Assembly (NCBI RefSeq): GCF_000003815.2
Contig: NC_049995.1
Coordinates: forward strand, 2,968,788-3,032,787
Direction: 5' to 3'
Length of the DNA stretch: 64,000 nt
DNA from: Branchiostoma floridae
Taxonomy: Eukaryota; Chordata; Leptocardii; Amphioxiformes; Branchiostomatidae
This document shows, piece by piece, positions 1-13,500 of this stretch. The position numbers and the translations under genes are program-made. The notes under the pieces were generated by a model. The model made no database searches and was not told the DNA's origin. It saw only the letters and a program-made list of their open reading frames with translations. The stretch's first letter is position 1; every line of letters starts with the position of its first letter.

Positions 1-689
1 GTCCTTAAGGCCACACTGATCAGGTTTTAAGACAGTACAGCAGTGCCACCTAGAGGTGAAACTTCTAACTGCATGAAATAGGATATAACAGGATATAGCA
101 GTTTTGCAGAATAAATTTTGTGAGTTTAGAAGATGTCACACTGATCAGGATTTCAGACATTAATAGAATGAAAATTTTAGCAAGTAGACAATAATGTCAC
201 CAAAAGAATGTCAACTATCAATTTTCTTTGCTTTCCCATGGTTGCAGGACTTCTTAAGTCTGTTGACAATTCCAGAGAGAAACATTTTACTGAGTGTTGC
301 GCCAAGACTATGCACCGGCCATCTGGGATGTGTATTGTTGGATGTGTATTGTTTTATGTGTACTGTTGGATGTGTATTGTTTTATGTGTACTGTTGGATG
401 TGTATTGTTTTATGTGTACTGTTGGATGTGTATTGTTTTATGTGTACTGTTGGATGTGTATTGTTGGATGTGTATTGCAATGATTGCTAGGATGGTTACT
501 GTACCACACCATCTCCACCCCCATGTGCATCATACACACTCAAGAAAACACGTTTCAATGCAAAGTGCATCAGATAAAAAAATAAATTATAACAACAGCA
601 ATTTCAACGTCCAAATCCCTTTATTTCAAATCATCAATAACAGTACACTGTCTTTGCTCAATTGAAGTGCATTCAAATTTTTCAATGGA
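1..689. other. NCOA intron sequence left of the first visible exon
   Basis: I see no coding exon here that I can support. Apart from the minisatellite at 338-476 the sequence is unremarkable and AT-rich. By position it should be an intron of the NCOA gene, because the first recognisable exon (1367-1544) starts in the middle of the PAS-A region and so needs upstream exons. The open frames across 194-665 are created by the repeat. Confidence 0.5.
338..476. repeat. 28-bp minisatellite
   Basis: A 28-bp unit, GGATGTGTATTG followed by TTTTATGTGTACTGTT, is repeated four to five times with almost no divergence, then decays into shorter GGATGTGTATTGTT copies. Three overlapping open frames over it (Cys/Val/Tyr/Met-rich) are by-products of the period and not genes. 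Confidence 0.9.
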
Positions 690-1440
690 TGTGATAACAG
701 TAGAAAGTCAAATGATAAGCCAAGTTATCCCTTGGTTCAGAACACATGTATCAAATATTATCGCGACCCAAATGCAATGATTGACCTCTACTGTTCTTAT
801 CACTGTCCTTAGGCACTGAATGAGTTGCTGTTCGTAGTGAACAGCTAGGGGAAGTTATCTCCAACAATTTCCAGAACTACACACATGATGTGATAACAGT
901 AGAACTCCAAGTGATAACCCAAGTTATCACCTGGTCCAAAACACCTGTATCGAATGTTATAACAATTGTTTTCTTCCTGTTCCCAGGCACTGAATGGGTT
1001 CCTGTTTGTAGTGAACAGCCAGGGCAAGCTGGAGTTCATCTCCAACAATGTGAAGAACAATTAGGATGTAATAACAGTAGAACCCCTAGTGATAACTCAA
1101 GTTATCCCTGGTCCAGAACACCTGTATTAAACGTTATCGTGTCATTGATCTCTACTGTTCTTATCTATGTTCACAGGCACTGAATGGGTTCCTGTTCGTA
1201 GTGAACAGCCAGGGAAAGCTGGAGTTCATCTCCAACAATGTGAAGAACAATTGGGATGTAATAACAGTAGAACCCCTAGTGATAACCCAAGTTATCCCTG
1301 GTCCAGAACACCTGTATCAAACGTTATCGTGTCATTGATCTCTACTGTTCTTATCTATGTTCACAGGCACTGAATGGGTTCCTGTTCGTAGTGAACAGCC
1401 AGGGAAAGCTGGAGTTCATCTCCAACAATGTGCAAAACTA
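690..1440. repeat. Tandem array carrying partial copies of an NCOA exon
   Basis: Four units of about 180-200 bp follow one another. Each starts with a GTRATAACAGTAGAA-like sequence, has an intronic stretch ending in a splice acceptor, and then carries the first 60-80 bases of the PAS-A exon, beginning GCACTGAATGGGTT (near 812, 987, 1172 and 1367). Only the last copy runs on into a full exon with a donor site. The second and third break off after the codons for NNVKN and re-enter the intronic unit. The first carries a different, decayed portion. The duplications therefore include an acceptor plus a partial exon and no donor, so they should not be usable as exons. Confidence 0.85.
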
Positions 1441-1544
1441 CCTGAGCTACACACACGATGAGCTGATGGGGTCCAGCGTCTACAACATCATCCATGTGGG
1501 GGACCACACCCAGTTTGTCAACTGCCTCCTCCCCATGTCTCTTG
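1367..1544 (+). CDS. NCOA: NCOA exon: C-terminal half of PAS-A
   Basis: The acceptor TTCACAG precedes ALNGFLFVVNSQGKLEF and the donor GTAAGG follows CLLPMSLG. The stretch with ELMGSSVYNIIHVGDHT is the conserved p160 PAS-A core. Phase is 0 at the start and 1 at the end. It is the only full-length member of the exon-bearing tandem array just upstream. Confidence 0.93.
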
Positions 1545-4500
1545 GTAAGGCTTAGTCTTATTTTTCATTTATTTTGCTCATCCAAAGCTCAGTTCAATAG
1601 TCGAAGCACAGGGGAAATGCAGGAGAAACAAACCCTTGGTAAGGGCCTTGAAAAGGCTTTATTAACCAACTTAAAAGTTTTATGCAAAACTTGTCAGAGT
1701 AATACATGAATTTTTTTTCTATTTTTTTCTAGCACTAACTGTCTTAAAGAAGCAAAACTACGAAAGCTTCACCCTCCTTTTTCAGCACTGGAAACCAGTG
1801 GTGAAGATGGCTTCAGCACTGGAAACCGAGTGCTGAATGTTCGTCAGCACTGGAAAACCAGTGCTGACGCGCTCTCAGCACTGGAGACGCCGGCTTCAGC
1901 ACTGGAAACTGAATGTTCGTCAGTACTGGAAACTGACTGCTGACGAACATTCAGCACTCGAAACCGAGTGCTGACGAACATTCAGCACTGGAAACCGAGT
2001 GCTGACGAACATTCAGCACTGGAAACCGAGTGCTGAGAGAGCGGGAGACTAGACTCTGACATACTAGTATACAGTATTATAAATTTGGAGTTACGACACG
2101 TCCTTTGCTCGACTCAAGGACGTTATATAACGTCCTTGCTCGACTAAAACGTAAGATTGCTGAATTATAAACGTCACCTATCGTTACATTCTGCTCTATA
2201 ACACCTCTATAACTCTATAACAGTGTTCATTTGTCGATTACCTTCGGGGATAATGGAAAATACTCGCGATCGTCGTGACACTTTCTTTACGTGGGCGGTA
2301 ATAATAATAAAGTTGTTTGCAATCCTGTTTTAATGATATCCATTCCTTATACATTTCAATTACACAACACAAATTCAGGCTTTTTTGCATCTGTATCTAT
2401 CTTACGTTATATAGCCGGTATAACCGCCGTTCGGCGTAACACACCAGCTAAAACTGCATAAACTTGAAAAATCATCTTTATTAGTATCGTATATAGTACC
2501 GCTTTCAGTACTTTGTATCTATACTCTATACATACACCAAGTTACACATTAAATTGAATAGCACAACCAAAAGTTTAACTTTATTTTTAATCAGTAATAA
2601 TTACGTCAAGTACCGCTCTCAGCACTAGGACACTCCAGTGCTCGAAAGACTTCGGCACTGGTTTGAAGAACGTTCCAGTGCTGAAAAGATGTCAGCACTC
2701 GTTTTCCTGTGCTGAAGATTTCTCAGCACTGGTGTTCCAGTGCTGAAGTGCCCCTGAGCACTGGAAAATCGAGTGCGGAAGGCGAAGCTTTTGTATATCA
2801 GCACTCGGTTCCAGTGCTGACGGCGGTTTCAGCACTGGGTAACCAGTGCTGAGTGACCTTTGACCTGAACCGTTGCCGCCCGGGCCGCGAGTTCAGCACT
2901 GGAGCCGAGTGCTGACGAACATTCAGCACAGGAAAACGTCTTTTCAGCACTGGAAAACGAGTGCTGACGTCTTTTCAGCACTGGAAAACGAGTGCTGAGG
3001 GAGCTTCAGCACTGGAGAAAGGCCGATAAGCACTGGAAAACGAGTGCTGAACATTCTTCAGCACTAGGCGCCGAGTGCTGAGGCCGATTCGACCATTGTT
3101 TTCAGCACTCGGTTCCAGTGCGGAAGGTGAAGCTTTCGTAGACTTGCCTTAAAGAATGTACTTTATGTCAAATGCACAAAATATATAAGTCTATGTCTAT
3201 AAGTCAGAGTTGTTTTAAACTTCAAACTTCCTAAGTAGTACAAGAAAGTTTTTTCTAACACTCAAAGGATCTATCTTATACACATGTATCAATGCACTAT
3301 TGCCTTCATGTAAGTAGCCCAATGTATGTAACACAAATATATTAATAGCTAAGCGCAAAAATAAGGTGCACAGCTCCAATTTCAGGTGCACAAAAATGTG
3401 TTCATGCACCCAGATATTTTGAGCCCTACATTGGCATAGCAACAAGTTCAAACTCAGTCTGGTAATATTGTGTGCACTAAGTATTTTGAGCCCAGCAAGA
3501 GGCATAGCCACAAATTCAAACTGTAATTATAATATTGTGTCTTCCCTTTAAAGGCAATGGAGTGGGCTGGGCACCGGATGCCGCGGGAAAGAAGTGTCGT
3601 TCGTTCCAGTGTCGCATGATGGTCAAACTGGAAGCAGAAGAGGACATGGAGAAACATCGCACACAGACACCACAGTACAAGACCATGCAGTGCTCCGCTG
3701 TCTACCACCCACACCCCACCAAGGGAAAGACTGAAGACGGCAATGATGGTGAGTCTGAGGTGTTCTCACCTTCTGTTGGTGCTTTTGCTTACTTAAAGGA
3801 AAGAATGCTGAGTTTACTGGACCAGGTGGTGTTGCTCAAGGGACCAAAGCAATTTGGAGGGCAAATTGGAAAATGGAAATTGGAAATATTAGACTGGAAG
3901 TTCTTTCACAGCTGAACCTTCAAGGGAAAATGATTATTACAGAACCAAGTATTTATACACAAACAAGAAGACCTAGTCACAAGAGACCCTGTCTCTCTCC
4001 TTTTGTATTACTGTTGTGATGACAGCATTAAAGTATACCAAGGGAAAGACTGAAGATGGTAATGATGGTGAGGCTAACAGAGGGTTGTCTAAAGAGGGTT
4101 ACAGGGGCGCTATATAACCCCATGCCTTGATCACGCAACCCCTTTTTTTTTACCTTGGGGAGCAAATCCTCAGACAAGCGTGAACTTCTAATTGACCAGG
4201 GATGTTACTAGGACACTTGTGGCCACTGTCATTAACTGATAGTAATTATGCCTCAGAAAGCCTTGGAATGCCCCATTTTTACTTCAAATTCTCTGAAATT
4301 GCACACCATGTCCCTTGACGCACCATTCCCCCGCTTGGCCACTCCACCCCTGGCTAATGCTTAATTCCCCTTATAATTTTTTCCTGGAAAAAACCCCAGG
4401 TGTACTCTTGTTAAGACCTTTGGGTCATACCAAGATTTCATAGGGATTTGAACCTTTGTTTGGAAGGATCATGTTGTTATGGTTTCTTTTTTACAGTGAA

Positions 4501-7500
4501 AGACAGCCAGGTATTTAAGAGCTAGCATACAACCCAGCCTTAATTATACTCACTGACAGGGCTCCATCTGTCAGTAATTGTACCTGGTACTTTGTATGAT
4601 TTTAATTTGTAAATAGTTTGCTGCTGTTAGTTTATATGTCGTATTACTTGATTATATTTAGCAGATCAGTATTACCAGGGCTACATGTAGCCATTTGTAA
4701 TAAACTCTAAAGGATATTTTTGCAGTTTTGTTTGTTATGCTTTGGCCGAACTACATTTGTTGAGTCTACAATGATTCCTTTTCAGTCCCAGAAGCGTGTC
4801 TTGTGTGCATTGCCAGTAAAGTGGCAGAGGCAACAGACGTGGAGACCGTCATGCCGCTGGAACAGTTCTCCACGCGGCAGGACATCAACGGGAAAATCCT
4901 CGCCGTGGACACCAGTGGACTCAGCACGTCGGTCCCTCACGGGGAAATTGTGCGGCGCTGTCTCACTGAGCTCTACAAGGACTGCGAAGCTTGGGTCATG
5001 TCCAAACACCATAGAGAAGGTGGGGACTTCTTTATTTTGCTCCCAAACAGTTACTCAAGCAACTGGATATGATTTTGGAAACAGTCATACATTTCAGACA
5101 GCCATCCAGCGTATCTTATTACCTGGATGTCTAACCTTCATCGACGTGCTTTTTATTTCCTCAACTCAATAGAAATATGATATTAGAAACAGATTTAACT
5201 ATATCTATAGATCTGAAAGCTCCCATAATACTAACTTAAAGATATGTAAATAAAGAAGAGATTGTTTTGTTAGTAGAAAAGATAATGATATGCTTAACCC
5301 CACCTGATAGTAGGAAGATCATGCTTCATAGATTCAAGTTTGTTATCCCGTATTGTTATGTCTGACTCAGTAAAACTCTTAAATTTTACTTAAAACTCTA
5401 TTTTGTACATTATAGTTTTGACCATACAAAAGTGAAATTGAACTTGTTGTTGTGTCAATACAGCTATGCTATACCCAAATGTGCCATCAGGTAATTTTTC
5501 AACGGCAATGCAGTAATTTTATGTGTGTGTTGGCTTCACTGCATGGATGAAGGAATATGTATCAGAAATCAAAGAAGGTGCATTTTTGCTTTTGCCTGAA
5601 ATATTAACTGACTGACATATTGGATATTATCGTTTGCCAGGTAGACAGGTGGTGGCTTGCATGAGAAAGAAGTTCTTGTTTAGGAAGTAAAATGTGATAC
5701 TATTTTCAAAAATCTAGATTTCATTTTTTCTGCAAAGAAAAGTTGGAAGTTAAAGTTAAAATTCTTGTCACATCCTTTGGTGCCCATCTCTGTGTTTAAA
5801 GTCCTTGGGCCACAGTTTTTTTTTAGGCAATCACTGTCACCTGCTTAATGTGCCCTCCTCTGTCTTTACAGTAATGGCATGTGGAACAGCCACAAGTCAG
5901 ATTTACAAGTTTCAGCTGCCGGGAGGCAACTGGGTCCACGCCCAGACGAAGAGCAAGTTGTTCCGGAACCCAGAGACGAAGGAGCCTCAGTACATCATGT
6001 CTATGTACTCTCTCATCAGGTGATTTTATTTTTCATTACTCAGAGAAAGGATTAGAACACTGCACTGGGAATTTTCTATTTGGTCAGCTACAGACTGACT
6101 TAAAAATGTTGAAGTACAAGATACAATCGATTGTGTTAAACCTACTTTCCTCTCTGCTGCACTGTACAAAACTGTCACAGCTTGCCAAGAAGGTGTTGCA
6201 TTGGCATTAATGAAAACTTTTTTAAAAAAAGGAAGTAAAACCCAACAAAATTTTGAGTCAACATTGGGACTAGACTAGCCACATTTTATATTGTTCTTCT
6301 TTGACTTTGTTTTTCCACTTACTTAGTTGCCGTGAACATTCAGACAAGAATTGGCAATGACTTATTCATTAAATGCAAGAAATTGATATTTGTGTACAGA
6401 GACAGCAATGTTCCCAACGTGCCTGTACAAGGGACCATGACTGACTGCATCCTCCAGTCCATCCTCGGATCCTCCAGCTACATCCCGGGCCTGTCCTCCA
6501 CATCCCAACCATCTGTTACCGTGGCAACCAACACCAGCAGCCAAACCATCACTAACCTGCTCAGTGCTATGTCGGGTATGTTACAGTCAAGCAGTGTTCT
6601 AGCCAGCCCCAATTTTTTTCCATCCCCTGGATTTTGAATGGAAATCCTGGCAAAGGAAACCCTGACAATCCTATGGGGTCTGGGGGCATGCTTCATCGGG
6701 AAAAATTCTAAAATCTAAACCCTCTGAAATGCTATTTCCTTTATTTTGAGGGGCAAATTTTGCTAGTAGAGTCAGCTTGTTACAGTTAACATCTTTACAT
6801 GCTGATTTTTGTCCATCATAGAGGACGGAATAGGCAAAATTATCGTCCGGCCCCAGCAGTAAAATTCTGTCATAGGACGGAAGGACGGATGCTGGCTAGA
6901 ACCCTGCAGTCATGAGTTATAATTCTGTATCTACCAGCTTTTGTTGGCTGATTTATTTTTTGATGGTTAATATAAAAAAATAATGATCTTTTTTTCATGT
7001 TGACTTTCTTAGCAGGGGCAAAATGAAGCACAAGGGTTGATAATAAAAGGGTTTTAAATAGATCAAAAATGTGATTGATGACTAGCATTTTTTATCAGAT
7101 TTTTCTCCCAGGTAAGGCTATGAGTGAGGTAATGTTGAAGCCGACTCAATCCAAACTCATGCTTGATTGACTTTATCCTTGACTCAGCAGCATGGTACAT
7201 GCAAATGGCTTTCCGATTAGTATTTTTTCCAAACAAAAGTCTGTTTATTTTTGAGTACACATTGTTGTTTGAAATAGATTGGATATTTGACTAGCATTTT
7301 TCTTAAACATTTTTTCTTCCAGGTAAAGCTATGAGTGAAGTTGTTGAAAGCGACAAGCCACCCCAACCTAAACTAATGCTCGAGATGCTCATGAAGTCTC
7401 CCAAATCTTTGGAGCAGTCCAAACCAATCGCGTCCTGCGCAGATGACATCGTCGTTGCCACGGAAACAGTCGAACGGCCCAAACCTACTTGTACAGCATC

Positions 7501-10500
7501 CGTCGCGCCCTCGTCCCCACCTGTGTTAGAAAAGGAACCAGAGGAAGTAGAAGAGGAGAAAAAAGATGAGGATGAGGAAGAATCGCCAAGGAGCGTTGAA
7601 GTGCCTACGTCAGGTCCGGAAAAGACAACAACAACATCGACAGAGAGCAGCCCCCCGAAGTCCAGCCCGGCCGGGAGCTCTCTCACGGTGATGATTTGGA
7701 TTTTATTGGAACATTCAAAACAACAGTCTATTAGTTAACTAGATCAGGGCTCGAAATACTGGGTGCATGTGCACGCAGATGCACCCAAAATTGGAACTGT
7801 GCACCCAATTTTTTTCAGTGGGTGCACAGGGTGCACCCAAATATTTTCTTACAGGTTTATGTATGTAAAGATATCAAAGTGTACTAGTATACATCATATT
7901 CTTGACATCTAAGTGTTAAAAAGATAATAAAAATGTCTGTCATAGTACTTCTTTAAGATAGCTAAGTAAGTTTTATTATTAGGTTATCACTTAAGTTTAA
8001 GTGGTGCACCCAACATTTTTTGGTGCACCCAATTCTTTAAGCTGGGTGCACCAGTGCACCTAATCCCAAAAATGAATTTCGAGCCCTGTAGATGTACATG
8101 TAGTTAACTGAATTGCACTGTTCGCCAATGTAATACCATTTGCACGGAGTCACTAACAAACGTTTGAGACAAATACAGCTCTAAAATATAACATGGATTA
8201 TGTACAATTCATTAAATTCTACTAGAGTACTTATTATACATTAGATTGTTTCAAAATGGTGCTTTACCGCTACATTTAATTTACCAATAAGAATATCAAC
8301 TTGTTAACACGTTAATCCGTTCTATCATTATACCTCAAATTTTCTTTTCCTTTAAAATGTGAATGTCTAATGATGGAATAGAAAATTATTACTTTTTAAG
8401 TTAGTTTTGTACTACCTGTTTGTGCTTCCTACAAATGTATTAAGCAACGTTACCAGATTGTAGGGAATTATGTTACAATTTCAAAGTTAACTCTATATCC
8501 ATACACAAAATAAAATGCTTACCAACAAGCTTTCGATCACTCCTCTGATCCCTATCAAATTGAAATGACCCAAAGCCTCATCAAGTATTCAACTTGATAA
8601 GGATCAGAGGACTGATCAAAAGCTTGTTGGTAAGCGCTTAATTTTGTGGACAGATATAGAGTTAACTTTGAAATTGTAGCATAATGTTGTCTACCATCAC
8701 AGATGAACTTACATTCAAACATATAATAGGGAATTTGACTTTTTCTATAGGTGTGGAGCAACCTCTTCAAGGGTCACCTGCCCCTGTCCAGCCAGCAGGA
8801 GATGGTGGTGGGGGTTCTCCACCAGCTCCACTCCCGCATGCGGAACGTGGACAAACTGAAACAACATCAGCAGGAATCCCTCTCCAAGAAGTCGCACGAC
8901 ATCTCGCGGCACCCCCGCCTGCACAGACTGCTCACGCAGGAGCTCAGTAGACCAGGTTCGTACGCGGACTTGTCGATGTTTGAGAGCGAGACGGTGTCCA
9001 GCTCCTGTGGAGATATCCCGAATGAGGTCTTCACGCGGGAAGATAGCATGGAGTCAGAGTCGAGCGACAGCCGAAGCGGGGACGCAACTCTCCTTCACAA
9101 GCTGCTAGAAACCAGACCGTCGATGCAAAGCCAGGACACGGAGATCCCGATAACGTCTCTGGCCAGCGGCACAACTACAACCACCACGGTCACGACGCAG
9201 TCTGTGTCGAGTATCGCCAGCCCTGCGGCCACCATGCCCACCTGGAGTACAGCTCGGTCGGGACAACAAGTTGCTGTCGTACTACCCGAGCAGCGGCATC
9301 CTCAGATGGAATGGCAGACGGACAAAGAACACGGAAAGCCTAGTGGGGAGAAGGCAGGCCCGCATAAGCCTATGCTCATGGGAAAGAACTTGGTTAGCTT
9401 GTCCGAGGAGCAGAAAATTTCCGCAGACAGCACAAGCTGCGACAGCATGTCAAGAAATGTACCGAAAATGGGGAAGGCCGAACACGCAATGGGCAAAAGG
9501 CCAGGACTGCAACCAACACCACTGAACAGACAGAACAGTGACATGTCTGTAGCTTTGAGGCAGCCGAGCTGCTCAAGTGTTAGCCCAACAGGTTCAGTTT
9601 CGTCCGCAAAGGGAATAGAGCTGACAGTTCAGGGCCTAAATCAAGGCGCTACGACGACTCCAGTTGGTGACGAGGAATTGACAGATGCTGCATTAGAGAC
9701 CCCATTGCTTAGACAGCTGCTAAGTACGGACAAACGTGGCGAGAACGACGCCGGGATGACCCCCGAAGAGAGAGAACGACAACGGAAGGAAGTGCTTCTT
9801 GAGAAGATGCTGCAAGACGACGACTCGCCAAAGACCGGTGGTGCCCCCCACGTTACTGGTCAGCAGGCTACTGTCAGGATGGCAGACAGCACAAGCACAA
9901 ACGGAGACCTAGAGAAGAAAGAGAAACAAGAGCAAGTCAATAAGATCTTGCAGAACCTCCTCGCTGCTACCGGCAGTGCCCCGCTAGACACCATGCCAAG
10001 CAATGTAGCCGATTGGGACGACGAAGCTCTTCTGGATCTGATAAAGCAAGAGGGAGACAGCCTGTTGAGCAATATACAAGGCGTTGGGGTTGGTGGGAAA
10101 GGTATGACAGACGTCACGTCTAGTCAGGACACCATGCAGTTCCACACGGCAGGCGGAAACGTTGGACATGTGTCAATCATGCCTTCGTCCTTCCCTCCGG
10201 CAGCTCTACCGATCACTGCCACCGCGGGGACGAACTTTAACATCGGCATACTCGGCGCCAACGCTTCCCAAAGACTCAATTCCGATCCGTCGAGCCAAGG
10301 TTCGAAAGGCATTGACAACGCGGGAGTTCCGCCGAGTTTGAGCGCTGGAAGCCTACAGAATAGCGAGCAAGTGATCGCCGAGTTGGAAAACCTTCTTGGT
10401 CTTCAAGGAAACAACAGTCTTCTTGGGACACAGCAAGGTCCCGGAGTGAGCCGTTTTAACCAGATGGGCAGTTCTGTCATGGGTTGGTCCGACCCCCCAC

Positions 10501-13500
10501 AGGGTGGGGACCTCGTCGCCCAGCTTGAAAGTGTACTAAAGAGCGACAGTTCTATTCTATGTGAAATTGACCAGCTGCTCGGAATCGCGCCCACTGCCGG
10601 CAATGTACCGATGACTCCGGGGACGGATGGTGGGGATTTCTCCATGCTAGATGGCGGACTGGATGGTTCGCAGTCCTTTCCTCCAATGGGGCCAGGTAAT
10701 GATAATAGTGTTTTATTGCAAATTCATGCCTATGAGGCTAATTTCAAGTGAATAAAATCAAATACTAACATACTAACCTGAAGTAAATAATTTAAATTCA
10801 AAGGTGAAGTGCTTGAATTATACGTAGTATTACTGTATATAGAATATGGGTCTAAACATAAGTTGCCATTATGAAATTTGACTTCGTCTTTGAAAGCAGG
10901 TGAAAATGAAGTCCTATATTTTCTTTGATAGGTTGATGGGATGATCTCAGTAGGAAGTGTATCTTAAAGTTTGTGTTCTTTTAGCAATGAAAAGCTTGGT
11001 GTGATTTCAGACACTCTTTCGAATAGTCAGCGTCAAATCTGGGACATTCACAAATGAAAGGTCAATGTTTCCACTGCATTCGTTGTGCACTGCTTACAAC
11101 TTCTCTCATGAACAGGTAGCGACATGGGGGTCGGCCAGTCTGTTTTGGGTCCAGGAATGGTTGGGCCGGACCAGGATCCCAGCCAGGTCCCCTTGTCTCC
11201 AGTGCGAGGCATGCCACCCAAGCAAATGCCAAACATGGGCATGGTGAGTACATACTGTTTCTTTACAACTCAGTTGTTCTGTTTGGTTACAATACTTCCC
11301 TTGGGAAAGAAATACATTTTGTGAAATTTTCTCTTAGTAAATAGGTGTGGGTCAGTCGACTGAACACACGTATGTCACATCTTCAGAAAGGAAACTGGAG
11401 CTGCACAATTTCTTTGAACAGATTTTATTCAATCCCGCACTCAATGGGCTGTCCCTTGATTGGCTAAACCACCATCGGCACTATGGCACCTCATAAAAGC
11501 CTGCATGCCTTGATCAAAATTCACCTGTCTGAATATGCTAATTTCAGCCCAGCCACCAAAGTGGTCACATCAACAAAACATGTTAAGATTAGTCTATGGG
11601 AACAATGCATCATGCAGCTCCAATATATATATCCTTAAGTAGTACCTGTTTTCTTTGCATGTATTTATTAAGAGAACAGCTTAAGAAGGTTTGATGTTGC
11701 CTTGGTCAAGGTTTGTGCTCTCCAAGCAAGTTTTACCTTACTTGTGATGCAACTTGATTTATGTCAAATGCCTCCTTACTTTGTACAGCAGCCCAACAGA
11801 AGTCTGCCGCAGGGACAGCCCAAGGTGCCCAACACAACCTCCTTCCCTGCTGGTGCCAATCGACCCAGCATGCCGCAGCAGCAAGCAATGGCGATTGCCA
11901 GGAGCCAGGTAATGGCAAGAGAGAAGACAGTCACAGTTTGTCATTTTAACAAGAGTCTGCAAATATTTTAAAACGTCATAATATCGCAGAATAGTGTAAA
12001 AACTTTTCTTCCAACTTACAAGTAGATGTGCTATTCTTATGTACAAGTTGATATTAAATTATTCAGACGATAGTTATCATAGCTACATACAGCCAACACG
12101 TACACTGCCCCTTTCTCCTAGAGGTCAATCAAACAGCAGCCAAAATTGGACTTGTGTAACCCTCCATTTCATGAGGAATTCGGTGACAGCCTGTCAAACC
12201 AGTCAAACCTTTGGTCAATCAGCGGTTGCAGGCTCTTTTAGAAAGGTGGTGTAAACCGTATGCTCCATTGTTGTTTTCCAGAGCAACAGCCGCCCCATGA
12301 TGCCGCACACGCAGCAGCAGCTGTACAACATGCTGCAGAGGCGGCAGTCCCAGCTGCTGCTGCAGCAGAGACAACTGCAGGCCCGGCTGGCTGCAGCCGG
12401 CGGGAACTACCGCCTCACCAACCTTAGCAACGAACAGCGGCTGCAGCTACAGAGGATCCAGCTACAGAGGAGACAGGCACAGGCACTGGCAGCACAGGCT
12501 CAGGCACAGGTCTGTAGAAAGAAAACTATCCCTCACAAAGCTCTGTCTTACAGTAGACACATATTAAATGATACAGAGGATCCAACTACAAAGGAGACAG
12601 GCCCAGGCCCTAGCAGTACAGGCTCAGACACAGGTCTGTAGAAAGAAAACTATCCCTCACAAAGCTCTGTCTTACAGTAGACACATAATATAAATGATTC
12701 AGAGGATCAAGTTACAGAGGAGACAGGCCCAGGCCCTAGCAGTACAGGCTCAGGCACAGGTCTGTAGAAAGAAAACTATCCCTCACAAAGCTCTGTCTTA
12801 CAGTAGACACATAATATAAATGATTCAGAGGATCCAGCTACAGAGGAGACAGGCCCAGGCCCTAGCAGTACAGGCTCAGGCACAGGTCTGTAGAATGAAG
12901 AAAAAAATGAAAAAATTGGCACAGCTTTAATAAGAACTTCTGTTACTCATTCACTCACTATCCATTGTTAAAGAGTCGATTTAGTTCAATTGAAAATGGA
13001 ATTTAACAAATTCAGACAGGTTTGACATCAGAAAAATACACCGTCAGGAGATAGATTGGCAAATGATTCTGGCTGTCCATCACAAACTTCATCCAATAAG
13101 AACATGGTATTTAATATACACTTAGGATACTGGCATTTTCTTTTACATTTTGATGCCTATCAGACATCTCCCTAAGACATTCTGGCTAGAGTGCTGCTTC
13201 TTGCCACTATTCCATGGTAGTTAGCAGTTTCATCAAAGAGAGAGTGTGTTGCATATCTGTCAAGTACATTTATGTTTTCATTTGCATTATATGTTTGACA
13301 GAGAATGGCAGGGCTTTGCTAGTAGTCCTTTTCTGACGATTCTCTCTTGACTTTGCAGGGAATGGGGTCCAATCCGTCAGCAGCTCCACACATGGCTGGC
13401 CGCCCCAACAACCCTCTGAACTTCCCCAGCGGTGGTGGTGGGGTAAACTTTCCCCAGGGGGGTGGGGCTGGCATGAATATGGCCCAGCCTGGCAACACAA

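Noticed and set aside
194-665. Three overlapping Cys/Val/Tyr-rich open frames
   Set aside because: Produced by a 28-bp tandem repeat; no splice or start context, and all frames show the same periodic residues.
1785-3145. Possible CRISPR array
   Set aside because: The units are short palindromes with variable, partly missing repeats and no unique spacers of constant length. The setting is a eukaryotic intron.
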